From Janthinobacterium sp. 344 (GTDB lineage: Bacteria > Pseudomonadota > Gammaproteobacteria > Burkholderiales > Burkholderiaceae_D): DNA of 64,000 nucleotides. The notes below the pieces were generated by a model, which was not told where the DNA came from, did not search any database, and worked only from the letters and a program-made list of their open reading frames with translations. Made by a program: the position numbers and the translations under genes. Location of the stretch: the NCBI RefSeq assembly GCF_900112025.1, contig NZ_FOKL01000006.1, forward strand, positions 231,199 to 295,198, in the 5' to 3' direction. Shown piece after piece: positions 51,131 through 60,039 of the stretch; within the stretch, counting starts at the first letter, position 1, and every line of letters begins with the position of its first letter.

Positions 51131-51790
51131 TTAATTTTGCGGCTCTTGAATTCTTGTTATAAAGACCAGATGACGCTCTGCATTTAGCCCTGGCACCTGG
51201 ATAGGCCGCAATTCCTGCACTTTCCAGTCTGCCGGCAGTCTCTCCCGCTCGTCCGGCGGTGCCACCCCTTTCAGGGCGATGAATTGCCCGCCCTCGGCCA
51301 GCACGTGGTTCGACCAGTTGACGAAGTCGGACAGGTCGGCAAAGGCGCGCGAGGTGATGACGTCGAATTTCTGCGCCACTTCCAGCTGTTCCACCCGTTT
51401 CGTGTAGACCGTGACGTTGGCCAGACCCAGTTCCGCCTTCACCTGCGTCAGGAAAGCCGTCTTTTTATGCACCGTGTCGATCATCGACACCTTCACATCG
51501 GGCCGTGCGATGGCCAGGACCATGCCCGGCAAGCCGCCGCCGGCGCCCACGTCGAGCACGTTCTTTGCATCCGCGAAGGCGGGCACGGCGGCCAGCGAAT
51601 CGAGCACATGCAGGGTCAGCATCTGCAGGGGATCGCGCACCGACGTCAGGTTGTACACGCTGTTCCATTTGGCCAGCAAGCCCAGGTAATCGAGCAGTTT
51701 TTCCGTCTGATCCGCGCTCAGATCGAGTCCCAGCGCGGCGATGCCTTCATTCAAAATGGGGGCCAATGCGGCCCGGTCAAACTGCTTCAT
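51131..51790 (-). CDS. rsmG: 16S rRNA (guanine-527-N7)-methyltransferase
   Basis: A 219-residue SAM methyltransferase with [17 protein letters not shown], the SAM loop [16 protein letters not shown], and [18 protein letters not shown]. It methylates G527 of 16S rRNA in the cytoplasm. The start overlaps the mnmG stop by four bases, the classic mnmG-rsmG pair. Confidence 0.97.
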   Translation of the reverse strand: MKQFDRAALAPILNEGIAALGLDLSADQTEKLLDYLGLLAKWNSVYNLTSVRDPLQMLTLHVLDSLAAVPAFADAKNVLDVGAGGGLPGMVLAIARPDVKVSMIDTVHKKTAFLTQVKAELGLANVTVYTKRVEQLEVAQKFDVITSRAFADLSDFVNWSNHVLAEGGQFIALKGVAPPDERERLPADWKVQELRPIQVPGLNAERHLVFITRIQEPQN

Positions 51791-53736
51791 TCAACAACCT
51801 CGTCCTTTAAAGTGGTGGTCTGTATTTCGGCTTGCCCTGCGCCAAAACCGCGCTTTTTCAAGTGCACCAGCAGCAGCGAAATCGCCGCCGGCGTCACGCC
51901 GGAAATGCGCGATGCCTGGCCCAGGGTTTCAGGGCGCTGCTTGTCGAGTTTTTGCCGCACTTCGACGGACAGCGCACCGATGTCCAGGTAATTGAAACCT
52001 GCCGGCAAGGCCAGGTTTTCATAGTGTTCGTGGCGCTCGATTTCCTTGCTCTGGCGCTCGATGTAGCCCGCGTATTTGAGCTGGATTTCCACCTGTTCGC
52101 GCACCGCAGGGTCTTCCACGCCGGGCCCGGCCAGGGCCTGGCCTTCCATGCCCGTCATGCTCATCAGGGTGTCGTACGCCACGTTCGGGCGGCGCAGCAG
52201 GTCCGCCAGCGAGTATTCGCGCTCGATGGCCTGGCCGACGATGCGTTCCGATTCGGCCGCCGCCAGGATGCGCGGATTGACCCACGTGGAACGCAGGCGC
52301 TCCAGTTCCCGCGCCACCGCTTCGCGCTTGGTCTCGAAGGCTTGCCACTGGGCGTCGCCCACGCAGCCCAGGGCGCGGCCGATTTCCGTCAGGCGCATGT
52401 CGGCATTGTCTTCGCGCAGGCTCAAGCGGTACTCGGCGCGGCTGGTGAACATGCGGTACGGTTCCTGCACGCCCTGCGTGATCAGATCGTCGACCAGCAC
52501 GCCCAGATAGGCCTCGGAGCGGCCCGGTACCCAGGCGTCCTTGTCCTGCGTCAGCAGGGCCGCATTCAAGCCCGCCAGCATGCCTTGCGCGGCCGCTTCC
52601 TCGTAACCCGTGGTGCCGTTGATCTGGCCGGCGAAGAACAGGCCGGCGACGGCCTTCGTTTCCAGCGAGGCTTTCAAGCCGCGCGGGTCGAAATAATCGT
52701 ATTCGATGGCATAGCCGGGACGCAGGATGTGGGCGTTTTCCATGCCCTTCATCGACTGCACCAGGGCGATCTGCACGTCGAACGGCAGGCTGGTGGAGAT
52801 GCCGTTCGGATAGAACTCGTGCGTCGTCAAGCCTTCCGGCTCGAGGAAGATCTGGTGCGATTCCTTGCCCGAGAAACGGTGGATCTTGTCCTCGATCGAC
52901 GGGCAATAGCGGGGACCGACGCCCTCGATCACGCCCGTGTACATGGGGCTGCGATCGAGGCCGGCGCGGATGATGTCGTGCGTCTGGCTATTGGTGTGCG
53001 TGACCCAGCACGGCACCTGGCGCGGGTGCATGGCCGTGTTGCCCATGACGGAAAACACGGGCACGGGATCGAGGTCGCCCGGCTGTTCCTGCATCACGGA
53101 AAAGTCGATCGTGCGACCGTCGATGCGCGGCGGCGTGCCCGTTTTCAACCGGCCCTGCGGCAGTTTCAACTCTTTTAGGCGGGCGGACAGCGAGATGGCC
53201 GGCGGGTCGCCGGCGCGGCCAGCCGAGTAGTTATTCAGGCCCACGTGGATCTTGCCGTCGAGGAAAGTGCCAGCCGTCAGCACCACGGCGCGCGCGAGAA
53301 ACTTCAGGCCGATCTGCGTCACGGCACCGACGACCCGGTCGCCTTCGACGATCAAATCATCGACGGCTTGCTGGAACAGCCACAGATTCGGCTGGTTTTC
53401 CAGGCGCGTGCGGATGGCGGCCTTGTAGAGAATACGGTCGGCCTGGGCGCGCGTGGCGCGTACCGCCGGGCCTTTCGAGGAATTCAGGATGCGAAACTGG
53501 ATGCCGGACTCGTCGGTGGCAATCGCCATCGCGCCGCCCATGGCATCGACTTCCTTGACCAGGTGGCCCTTGCCGATGCCGCCGATGGAAGGATTGCACG
53601 ACATCTGGCCCAGTGTCTCAATATTATGCGTGAGCAAAAGCGTCTTCTGCCCCATGCGGGCGGAAGCGAGGGCCGCCTCGGTACCGGCGTGACCACCACC
53701 GACAACGATGACGTCGAATTCTGTAGGAAATAACAT
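51787..53736 (-). CDS. mnmG: tRNA uridine-5-carboxymethylaminomethyl(34) synthesis enzyme MnmG
   Basis: A 649-residue FAD enzyme that, with MnmE, modifies the wobble uridine of tRNAs. It begins [20 protein letters not shown] (FAD motif) and has [17 protein letters not shown] and [12 protein letters not shown] blocks, then [21 protein letters not shown] start at 53736 to match the family; the longer open frame upstream has no similarity. The mnmG-rsmG-parAB order is usual near the origin of replication. Confidence 0.97.
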   Translation of the reverse strand: MLFPTEFDVIVVGGGHAGTEAALASARMGQKTLLLTHNIETLGQMSCNPSIGGIGKGHLVKEVDAMGGAMAIATDESGIQFRILNSSKGPAVRATRAQADRILYKAAIRTRLENQPNLWLFQQAVDDLIVEGDRVVGAVTQIGLKFLARAVVLTAGTFLDGKIHVGLNNYSAGRAGDPPAISLSARLKELKLPQGRLKTGTPPRIDGRTIDFSVMQEQPGDLDPVPVFSVMGNTAMHPRQVPCWVTHTNSQTHDIIRAGLDRSPMYTGVIEGVGPRYCPSIEDKIHRFSGKESHQIFLEPEGLTTHEFYPNGISTSLPFDVQIALVQSMKGMENAHILRPGYAIEYDYFDPRGLKASLETKAVAGLFFAGQINGTTGYEEAAAQGMLAGLNAALLTQDKDAWVPGRSEAYLGVLVDDLITQGVQEPYRMFTSRAEYRLSLREDNADMRLTEIGRALGCVGDAQWQAFETKREAVARELERLRSTWVNPRILAAAESERIVGQAIEREYSLADLLRRPNVAYDTLMSMTGMEGQALAGPGVEDPAVREQVEIQLKYAGYIERQSKEIERHEHYENLALPAGFNYLDIGALSVEVRQKLDKQRPETLGQASRISGVTPAAISLLLVHLKKRGFGAGQAEIQTTTLKDEVVE

Positions 53737-53782
53737 GATAAATAGGTAACAGTGCAAGTAAAAATGCGGGAAGAGAGCTCCG

Positions 53783-53788
53783 ATTATA
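53783..53788 (-). promoter_or_regulatory. Probable -10 element of the mnmG promoter
   Basis: On the minus strand a perfect TATAAT lies 47 bases before the mnmG ATG; the -35 is weak. The 328-base gap 53737-54064 otherwise holds a parS site and the guanidine riboswitch. Confidence 0.4.
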
Positions 53789-53869
53789 GAGTCTTTTTGC
53801 GAGCGCAACCTTCCGCAGGCCATTTTTTGCTTAATTTTTACTCAGCAAGGGCGTGGCGGCGCCTGTTTC

Positions 53870-53885
53870 TGTTTCACGTGGAACA
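53870..53885. promoter_or_regulatory. parS site 1
   Basis: TGTTTCACGTGGAACA matches the known bacterial parS consensus (TGTTNCACGTGNAACA type) throughout. It is intergenic between mnmG and the riboswitch, 3.8 kb from parB. Confidence 0.85.
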
Positions 53886-54001
53886 CGCGGCGCTGCCACG
53901 CCAGGGGCCTGCATGGGGCTGCGGCAGGGTGAAATGTTTGCTACAATTGCCGCATCGTCCGCCTGCGTGCTCACGCCAGTGACCATGGCGACGATCATCC
54001 A

Positions 54002-54045
54002 GGAGGACGGCCTCCCCCATCATGGGAACACACCGGGACGGCCCG
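54002..54045 (+). promoter_or_regulatory. Guanidine-II (mini-ykkC) riboswitch upstream of sugE
   Basis: Two short hairpins each display an ACGG loop. GGAGG-ACGG-CCTCC occupies 54002-54015 and CGGG-ACGG-CCCG occupies 54034-54045, with an 18-base linker. This is the defining structure of the guanidine-II class. AAGGAG follows at about 54054-54059 and the sugE ATG at 54065, so translational control of the exporter by guanidinium is expected. Confidence 0.88.
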
Positions 54046-54064
54046 CTCTGTATAAGGAGCCGCC

Positions 54065-54385
54065 ATGGCCTGGATACTCTTACTCATTGCCGGCATGTTG
54101 GAAGTCGTGTGGGCATACTCGATGAAACTCTCCGCGGGTTTTACCCGCCTCACTCCCTCTGTCGTGACCATCGTCATGATGATCGCCAGCTTCGGCTTGC
54201 TGTCGGTGGCCATGCGCACCCTGCCCCTGGGCACGGCCTATACCATCTGGACGGGCATCGGCGCCGTCGGCGCCTTCATCGTCGGCGTCGTCTTGCTGGG
54301 CGAGCAGCTCAGCGCCATGCGCGTGTGCGCCGCCGTTCTCATCGTCAGCGGCATCGTGCTGATGAAACTGTCTTCCAGCCACTGA
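54065..54385 (+). CDS. sugE: Guanidinium exporter, SMR family (SugE/Gdx)
   Basis: A 106-residue four-helix small multidrug resistance protein. The Glu-14 region is [17 protein letters not shown], and [20 protein letters not shown] is the Gdx-type signature (TIWTGIGA). Gdx proteins export guanidinium in exchange for protons, and the guanidine-II riboswitch directly upstream supports that subtype over general drug export. A nuoA-like gene begins 11 bases after the stop, probably on the same transcript. Confidence 0.94.
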   Translation: MAWILLLIAGMLEVVWAYSMKLSAGFTRLTPSVVTIVMMIASFGLLSVAMRTLPLGTAYTIWTGIGAVGAFIVGVVLLGEQLSAMRVCAAVLIVSGIVLMKLSSSH

Positions 54386-54396
54386 GGGGCATCACC

Positions 54397-54756
54397 ATGT
54401 TCCTCGAAAGCTACTTTCCCGTGCTGCTGTTCATACTCGTCGGTATCCTGGTTGGCATCGTGCCCATGCTGCTGGGGCGGGCGCTGGGACCGCATAAACC
54501 CGATCCGCAAAAGCTGTCCCAATACGAATGCGGCTTCGAAGCGTTCGGCGATGCGCGCATGAAGTTCGACATCCGCTTCTACCTGGTGGCCATCCTGTTC
54601 ATCCTGTTCGACATCGAGGTGATCTTCCTGATGCCATGGGCGGCCAATGTGCACGCGCTGGGTCTGCTCGGCTTCTGGGCCGTCATGGGCTTCCTCGCCG
54701 TGCTGACGATCGGCCTCGTGTATGAGTGGAAGAAGGGCGCGCTCGACTGGGAATAA
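54397..54756 (+). CDS. nuoA: Stand-alone NADH-quinone oxidoreductase subunit A
   Basis: A 119-residue protein with three membrane helices and the NuoA signatures [20 protein letters not shown] and [23 protein letters not shown], ending [11 protein letters not shown]. Subunit A lies in the membrane arm of complex I. No other nuo gene is near, so it is either a second, orphan copy or a displaced single copy. The start at 54397 follows GAGGGG. The gap to sugE is only 11 bases. Confidence 0.92.
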   Translation: MFLESYFPVLLFILVGILVGIVPMLLGRALGPHKPDPQKLSQYECGFEAFGDARMKFDIRFYLVAILFILFDIEVIFLMPWAANVHALGLLGFWAVMGFLAVLTIGLVYEWKKGALDWE

Positions 54757-54776
54757 CGGGCGCAAGCAAGGCGTCT

Positions 54777-54792
54777 GGTTCCACGTGAAACA
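54777..54792. promoter_or_regulatory. parS site 2
   Basis: GGTTCCACGTGAAACA matches the parS consensus except at the first base. It is intergenic between nuoA and the alcohol dehydrogenase. Confidence 0.78.
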
Positions 54793-54850
54793 GGCGCGGT
54801 GCGGGAAAGCGGAGTAAGCTTGGTTTTCCTCCCCACTGCCAGGAGTACGC

Positions 54851-56008
54851 ATGTCCGCCTTCCAGTTTCGCACCGTGCCCCATCTGATCATCGCGGCGGG
54901 CGCCGCCGGTCAGGTGGGTGTCCACGTCGCCCATCATTTTCCGGCCGTCCGCCGCGCCCTGCTCGTCACCGACGCGGGCTTCTTGCGCACGGGCCTGGCC
55001 GAGGCGCCCCTGCGCAATCTGCAGGTGGCCGGCATCGAGGTCCACGTCTTTTCCGAGGTACAAGCTGATCCGTCCGAAGCCATCGTGCTGGCCGGCGTGG
55101 CGATGGCGCAGATGTTTCACGTGGAACTGATTATCGGCCTCGGGGGCGGCAGCTCGCTGGACGTGGCCAAGCTGATCGCCGTGCTGGCGCCGGGCCACCA
55201 GGAATTGGCGCAACTGTATGGCATCGGCAATGTCCACGGCCAACGCCTGCCGCTGGTGCAACTGCCCACCACGGCGGGCACGGGTTCGGAGGTGACGCCG
55301 ATTGCCATCGTCACCACGGGCGCCACCACCAAGATGGGCGTGGTCGCCCCGCAACTGTATGCGGACCTGGCCATCCTCGACGCCAGCCTGACGCTGGGCT
55401 TGCCATCCGCCGTCACGGCCGCCACGGGCATCGATGCCATGGTACATGCGATCGAAGCGTACACCAGCCGCCTGCAAAAGAATCCACTGTCCGACATGCT
55501 GGCCACCCAGGCGTTGTCGCTGCTGTCTGGCAATTTAATAAGGGCGTGCCACGATGGCCAGAACCTGGCGGCGCGCCAGGCCATGCTGCTGGGCGCCATG
55601 CTCGCTGGTCAGGCGTTTGCCAATGCGCCGGTGGCCGCCGTGCACGCCCTCGCCTATCCCATCGGCGGCCTGTTCCACGTGCCACATGGCTTGTCGAATG
55701 CGCTGGTGCTGCCGCACGTGCTGCGCTTTAATGTGTCCCATGCGGCGCCCCTGTATGCGGAGCTGGCCGCCATCCTCCGCCCGGGCGTCACGGGCAGCGA
55801 CGAGGCACGGGCCCATGCCCTCATCGATGCCATGCAGGAGATTGCGCACGCCACCGGCATCGCCCGCACCCTGCGCGAGGTGGGTGTCGCCGCCAGCGAT
55901 CTAGACCGGCTGGCCGACGAAGCCATGCTGCAAACGCGCTTGCTGGGCAATAATCCCCGCCTGGTGACACGCGGCGATGCGCGCGCCATCTATGCGGCGG
56001 CACTGTGA
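54851..56008 (+). CDS. Iron-containing alcohol dehydrogenase
   Basis: A 385-residue protein of the iron-type ADH family. The NAD-binding GLGGGSSLDVAK, PTTAGTGSEVTPIAIV and the metal-ligand blocks GIDAMVHAIEAY and AVHALAYPIGGLFHVPHGLSNA are all present. The substrate cannot be told from sequence. The coding region contains one good parS site (55113) and one weaker match (55671), whose codons read MFHVE and LFHVP. Confidence 0.9.
   Translation: MSAFQFRTVPHLIIAAGAAGQVGVHVAHHFPAVRRALLVTDAGFLRTGLAEAPLRNLQVAGIEVHVFSEVQADPSEAIVLAGVAMAQMFHVELIIGLGGGSSLDVAKLIAVLAPGHQELAQLYGIGNVHGQRLPLVQLPTTAGTGSEVTPIAIVTTGATTKMGVVAPQLYADLAILDASLTLGLPSAVTAATGIDAMVHAIEAYTSRLQKNPLSDMLATQALSLLSGNLIRACHDGQNLAARQAMLLGAMLAGQAFANAPVAAVHALAYPIGGLFHVPHGLSNALVLPHVLRFNVSHAAPLYAELAAILRPGVTGSDEARAHALIDAMQEIAHATGIARTLREVGVAASDLDRLADEAMLQTRLLGNNPRLVTRGDARAIYAAAL
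55113..55128. promoter_or_regulatory. parS site 3, inside the alcohol dehydrogenase gene
   Basis: TGTTTCACGTGGAACT matches the parS consensus except at the last base. The location inside a coding region is common for parS. Confidence 0.75.
55671..55686. promoter_or_regulatory. Weak parS-like sequence inside the alcohol dehydrogenase gene
   Basis: TGTTCCACGTGCCACA matches TGTTCCACGTGGAACA at 14 of 16 positions; the mismatches fall in the conserved half-site, so binding may be weak. The codons are part of a conserved metal-binding block, so the match could be chance. Confidence 0.35.
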
Positions 56009-56051
56009 GCCAGCAGACGGAATAAGCCGGCCCCCCTGCTACACTGCCGCC

Positions 56052-56843
56052 ATGACGCCTCCCGACATTCCCCTCCATCCTGCCAGCACGCGCTTTCCCT
56101 ACGGCGCCTGCGCCGGCTGCCACGACAGCGCACCGCTGAACTTTGCCTTCGAGTATGCATATCAGCCGATCGTCGACCTCGCCACGCGCAGCATTTACGC
56201 GCATGAGGCGCTGGTGCGCGGCCCGCATGGGGAAAGCGCCGCCAGCGTGCTGGCGCAAGTCAACGACGAAAACCGCTACCGCTTCGACCAGGCTTGCCGC
56301 GTGAAAGCCGTGGCCGGTGCAGCCCGGCTGGGCATGCAGGGCTACCTGTCGATCAACTTCCTGCCCAACGCCGTCTATCGTCCCGAGGTGTGCATCCGCA
56401 GCACCCTGGAAGCCGCGCGGCTGCACCACTTCCCCACCGATCACATCATCTTTGAAGTGACGGAAGGTGAACGCGTGCAGGACCGCCCCCATTTGGTGGA
56501 TATTTTCCGCGCCTACCGCCGCTTCGGCTTTCAGACGGCCATCGACGATTTTGGCGCCGGCTACGCGGGCTTGAACTTGCTGGCCGAATACCAGCCCGAC
56601 ATCATCAAGATCGACATGGACCTGGTGCGCAACATCGATACCTCCCTGGTGCGCCAGGCCATCGTGCGGGCCATCGCCAGCCTGTGCGGCGAACTGGGCA
56701 TCCGCGTGCTGGCCGAAGGCATCGAGACGAGCGCAGAACGCGACTTCCTCGCCAGCTGCGGCATTTCCCTCATGCAAGGCTACTGGTTTTGCAAACCTGT
56801 CTTCCAGGGACTGGGACAGATCCCCGAGGCCGCCTGGGCATAA
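56052..56843 (+). CDS. EAL-domain c-di-GMP phosphodiesterase
   Basis: A 263-residue single-domain protein. Conserved catalytic residues are all visible: HEALVRG (the EAL motif), SINFLPN, FEVTEGE, AIDDFGAGYAGL, IIKIDMDLVR, LAEGIETSAE and MQGYWFCKP. It should hydrolyse c-di-GMP. No sensor domain is attached; a short N-terminal extension has a CxxC pair (CAGCHD). The start at 56052 begins MTPPDIP. Confidence 0.92.
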   Translation: MTPPDIPLHPASTRFPYGACAGCHDSAPLNFAFEYAYQPIVDLATRSIYAHEALVRGPHGESAASVLAQVNDENRYRFDQACRVKAVAGAARLGMQGYLSINFLPNAVYRPEVCIRSTLEAARLHHFPTDHIIFEVTEGERVQDRPHLVDIFRAYRRFGFQTAIDDFGAGYAGLNLLAEYQPDIIKIDMDLVRNIDTSLVRQAIVRAIASLCGELGIRVLAEGIETSAERDFLASCGISLMQGYWFCKPVFQGLGQIPEAAWA

Positions 56844-56868
56844 AAAACGGCCACCGACAAGGTGGCCG
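56842..56868 (-). terminator. Intrinsic terminator of the oligomer-hydrolase gene
   Basis: CGGCCACC (56848-56855) and GGTGGCCG (56861-56868) form an 8-bp stem. On the minus strand a T-run follows. It lies 22 bases after the stop of the gene at 56891 and also just after the EAL gene stop. Confidence 0.85.
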
Positions 56869-56890
56869 CGTGTTCCACAGGCAGTGCCCG

Positions 56891-58951
56891 CTAGTTGGGA
56901 ATATCCACCACCGTCCCCGCCACATTGACGGCATTCGCGGCAGCGGGCACCGCCGCGATCGGCGGCACGTTGACGTTCGTGATCAAGGTGGAGGCATCGG
57001 CGCGCGTCACCGTGCGCACCACCTGCGATGGCGGCAAGGCTTGCTTGGTCGTCAAATGCGCATACAGGGCATCGAGCGCCCGGTTCAAATACACGTGCAG
57101 GGGCACGATTAACGTCGGCAAGGCGCTGCTGAAGGAATCGAAGTGGTTGGCGTTCGTCACCTCGATATAGCGCAGCTTGCTGTTCGCCCCTTCCACCACC
57201 GCATTCAAGCCCACGTACGCGCGCGAAGCATGATTCACGGGAATCAGGGTATCGCTGCGGCCGTGCACGATGATGGCCGGCTTGCCGTTCAACTTGGCCG
57301 TCGCCTGCACCTCGGCCACGCCGGCCCGCACACGCGCGCTGTGCGTGGCCAGGGTGCCACGCAGGACGGCGCCGCTGACGGCATCCTGCCCTGTCGCCAG
57401 GCTGCGCAGGCACAGGAAGCCGTCCAGCGACTGGTCCGCCAGGCTGGTCGATGGCGACACGCCCGCCGTGTACACCTTGGCGCCGCCGACGCTGTCTTCA
57501 TACACGACATTGCCAAGGATGCCGTTTTGCGCAGCAAAACTGGCCGCCTTTTGCGCCGACGTGAACGCGATCGGATTGCCGCCGCCATCCGTCTGCGCAA
57601 ACGTGAAACCGCAGACCTTGTCCGTCACGGAGAATTTTCCGTAGGCATACGCGTACGTGACGGCCACCAGGATGTTCGTGCCCGCATGGGCCGCCTGCAA
57701 GGGATCGGAATCGAGCAGCCAGCCATACGCCTGCAAGCGCTTCTTCGCGTCGGCCTGCTGCGATGCCAGGTCGGCGCCGTTCAACAGCCCTTTGCCGACC
57801 AGCGCCGTGCAGCGTCCCGCATTGCCCGCCACGGAAGCGATGCACGGCTGGTACAGGGCGGCATACGTAGCGTAATCGAACAGGGCGCGGCCGGGTGCAT
57901 TCACCACCACCCCGCCCTGGCGCACGCTGTAGGCAGTCGAGGGTGCCGGCTGCACCTGCGGCTCGCTGGCGGCCACGCCGCTGATCAAGCCCTTCGTATC
58001 CTGCTCGGCCGCCAGCAGGGCCGAGCCGGCGCCGTTGGAAATGCTCGAGGCGATCGTGATGGTGTTCTTCGGCGTCAGGCGCACGATGCGCGAACTGCCG
58101 TCGCGGGCCAGCACGCCATAGCGCTCGTTCAAGACGTAATAGGCCATCTCGACGGCTTGCAATGTCACCTTGCCCCAGTCCTTCTCCGGGTTCTGCTGCG
58201 AATGCGCATGCTTGAAGGCAATGCGGTTCGGGTAGGCGCCGGCCCAGGCCAGGCGGTCCGCGTCGGCCAGGTCCGGCGCGAAGAGCGCATTCTTGCCGGC
58301 CGCAACCCTGCCCGCGCGCACGCCGTTTTGCAGGTTGACGCTGTCGTCCTCGAATACATACAGGCCCGTGCCGGAGCCCTTGTCCGCATACGCCACGGCG
58401 CAGCCCTTTTTGAGCCCCCACTCGCCCGAGCTGCCGATGGCGCCATAGATGCCGCGCGAGCCGCTGGACGTTCCCGTGACGATGCAGGCGCGGTCCGGAT
58501 CGAAGCTGGCGGGGACCTGCACCATCAAGGTGACGTTTTTCTTGCCCGTGCCGTCGTCCGCATAGGCGATGTATTCGCTGCCAGCGATCAAGCCCTCGCC
58601 CGTGCCCACATTGCCATTCGCGTCCACGTTCGGTCCGTACAGGGTGCCGTAGCCGCTGTTGGCGGCAATGTCGAGCACGGCGCGGTAATTGGCGTGGATG
58701 GCGTTGCGGCGCAACTCCACGGGTGTGGGCTGCTCCGCATTCGCATACGCGGGGGTGGCACCCGCCAGCCCGGTCTTGCCCAGGCCGGCAGTGAGCAGGT
58801 CGTTGCTCTTGCCGTCGTAATCGGCCCGCGTGATGGCGCCCAGGTAGGCGGGCAGCTGGTTCAGTTCTTCCGGCGCATGGTTGCTGCCGCAGGCCGTCAA
58901 TGCCAGCAAGGTGCACAGGCCCGCGCCGGCGCGCGTGATCGTCGTTTGCAT
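56891..58951 (-). CDS. 3-hydroxybutyrate oligomer hydrolase
   Basis: A 686-residue lipoprotein-type exported enzyme (lipobox LLALTACGSN). It has GTSSGSRGIYGAIGSSGEWG, the nucleophile block ITIASSISNGAGSALLAAEQ, KPAIIVHGRSDTLIPVNHASRAY (Asp) and TNANHFDSF (His), as in the D-3-hydroxybutyrate oligomer hydrolase family. It degrades oligomers released from PHB. The start at 58951 has GGAGAGAACC upstream. Terminators on both sides make it monocistronic. Confidence 0.88.
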   Translation of the reverse strand: MQTTITRAGAGLCTLLALTACGSNHAPEELNQLPAYLGAITRADYDGKSNDLLTAGLGKTGLAGATPAYANAEQPTPVELRRNAIHANYRAVLDIAANSGYGTLYGPNVDANGNVGTGEGLIAGSEYIAYADDGTGKKNVTLMVQVPASFDPDRACIVTGTSSGSRGIYGAIGSSGEWGLKKGCAVAYADKGSGTGLYVFEDDSVNLQNGVRAGRVAAGKNALFAPDLADADRLAWAGAYPNRIAFKHAHSQQNPEKDWGKVTLQAVEMAYYVLNERYGVLARDGSSRIVRLTPKNTITIASSISNGAGSALLAAEQDTKGLISGVAASEPQVQPAPSTAYSVRQGGVVVNAPGRALFDYATYAALYQPCIASVAGNAGRCTALVGKGLLNGADLASQQADAKKRLQAYGWLLDSDPLQAAHAGTNILVAVTYAYAYGKFSVTDKVCGFTFAQTDGGGNPIAFTSAQKAASFAAQNGILGNVVYEDSVGGAKVYTAGVSPSTSLADQSLDGFLCLRSLATGQDAVSGAVLRGTLATHSARVRAGVAEVQATAKLNGKPAIIVHGRSDTLIPVNHASRAYVGLNAVVEGANSKLRYIEVTNANHFDSFSSALPTLIVPLHVYLNRALDALYAHLTTKQALPPSQVVRTVTRADASTLITNVNVPPIAAVPAAANAVNVAGTVVDIPN

Positions 58952-58990
58952 GGTGGTTCTCTCCGTTGAGGACACAGTGGATGCACAATG

Positions 58991-59018
58991 AAAAACGCCG
59001 GACAGACAGTCCGGCGTT
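58991..59018 (-). terminator. Intrinsic terminator of the liv operon
   Basis: AACGCCGGA (58994-59002) and TCCGGCGTT (59010-59018) form a perfect 9-bp stem. A T-run follows on the minus strand. It lies 9 bases after the livM stop. Confidence 0.87.
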
Positions 59019-59027
59019 GCTGAAAAC

Positions 59028-60008
59028 TCAGGCAGCGGCTTTGGCCGCCCTGCCGCCGAAACGGGCGAGCGCTTCACCGACGATGCCACGCCGGAACATC
59101 AGCACGCAGATGACGAAGATGATGCCGGTGACGATGCCCACCGATTCACCCAGGGTCCCGAACCACTCGACGCCCGTGTGCGTGGCCAGGTAGGTGCCGA
59201 AGTCGCCCAGCTTGTTTTCCAAGGCAATGATCAGCACGGCGCCGATGATGGGGCCGGCCAGGGTACCCATGCCACCGACCAGTGTCATCAGCACGACCAG
59301 GCCCGACATGCCCCAGTACACGTCGGTCAACGTCTCAAAGCCCAGCACCAGGGTCTTGGTGGCACCGGCCAGCGCGGCCAGGGAAGCGGACAGCACGATG
59401 GCCATCAGCTTGTACTTGTTGACGTCATAGCCCAGCGAAATGGCGCGCGGTTCGTTTTCCTTGATGGCTTTCAATACCTGTCCGAACGGCGAATGGATGG
59501 TGCGCACGATCAGGGCGAAGCCGGCGATGAAGATGGCCAGCACGACGTAGTACAGGACCATGTCGTTACCCAGGTCTATGGTGCCCAGCAAGGTTCCACG
59601 TGGAACACCCTGCAAGCCATCCTCGCCGCCCGTGAACGGCAGGCGCAGGGCCAGGAAGTACACCATCTGCGCCAGGGCCAGGGTGATCATCGTGAAATAG
59701 ATGCCCTGGCGGCGGATGGCCAGGCCGCCCATCACCAGGCCCAGCAAGGCACCGGTGGCGACCCCGGCCAGCAGTCCCAGTTCCGTCGGCCAGCCCCAGG
59801 TGCGCAGCGCGTAGCCGGTGACATAGCCGGCGCCGCCAAAGAAAGCGGCATGGCCAAACGACAGCAAGCCCGTATAGCCGATCAGCAAATTGAAGGCGCA
59901 GGCAAACAGGGCAAAGCACAGCAACTTCATCAGGAAGACGGGATAGCCGTAAAACGGGGCCGCCAACGCCAGCAGCAGGGCAATGGCGTAGCCTACATTC
60001 TTATTCAT
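59028..60008 (-). CDS. livM: Branched-chain amino-acid ABC transporter permease LivM
   Basis: A 326-residue inner-membrane permease with about eight to ten hydrophobic segments and the family blocks LLIGYTGLLSFGHAAFFGGAG-type and LKAIKENEPRAISLGYDV. It pairs with LivH. It is the last gene of livGFKHM, 31 bases after livH. A near-perfect parS site lies in its coding region at 59592. Confidence 0.94.
   Translation of the reverse strand: MNKNVGYAIALLLALAAPFYGYPVFLMKLLCFALFACAFNLLIGYTGLLSFGHAAFFGGAGYVTGYALRTWGWPTELGLLAGVATGALLGLVMGGLAIRRQGIYFTMITLALAQMVYFLALRLPFTGGEDGLQGVPRGTLLGTIDLGNDMVLYYVVLAIFIAGFALIVRTIHSPFGQVLKAIKENEPRAISLGYDVNKYKLMAIVLSASLAALAGATKTLVLGFETLTDVYWGMSGLVVLMTLVGGMGTLAGPIIGAVLIIALENKLGDFGTYLATHTGVEWFGTLGESVGIVTGIIFVICVLMFRRGIVGEALARFGGRAAKAAA
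59592..59607. promoter_or_regulatory. parS site 4, inside livM
   Basis: GGTTCCACGTGGAACA matches the TGTTCCACGTGGAACA consensus at 15 of 16 positions and is a near-perfect palindrome. It is 9.5 kb from parB. Confidence 0.8.
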
Positions 60009-60039
60009 CGTGGTAGCTCCAATACATGTCTGATGAGGA

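Noticed and set aside
52278..52293. A further parS-like sequence inside mnmG (TGACCCACGTGGAACG)
   Set aside because: Only 13 of 16 positions match, with mismatches in one arm; chance is more likely.
53737..54064. Possible oriC next to mnmG
   Set aside because: No cluster of DnaA boxes (TTATNCACA) and no dnaA or dnaN gene were found; the gap is explained by the mnmG promoter, a parS site and the riboswitch.
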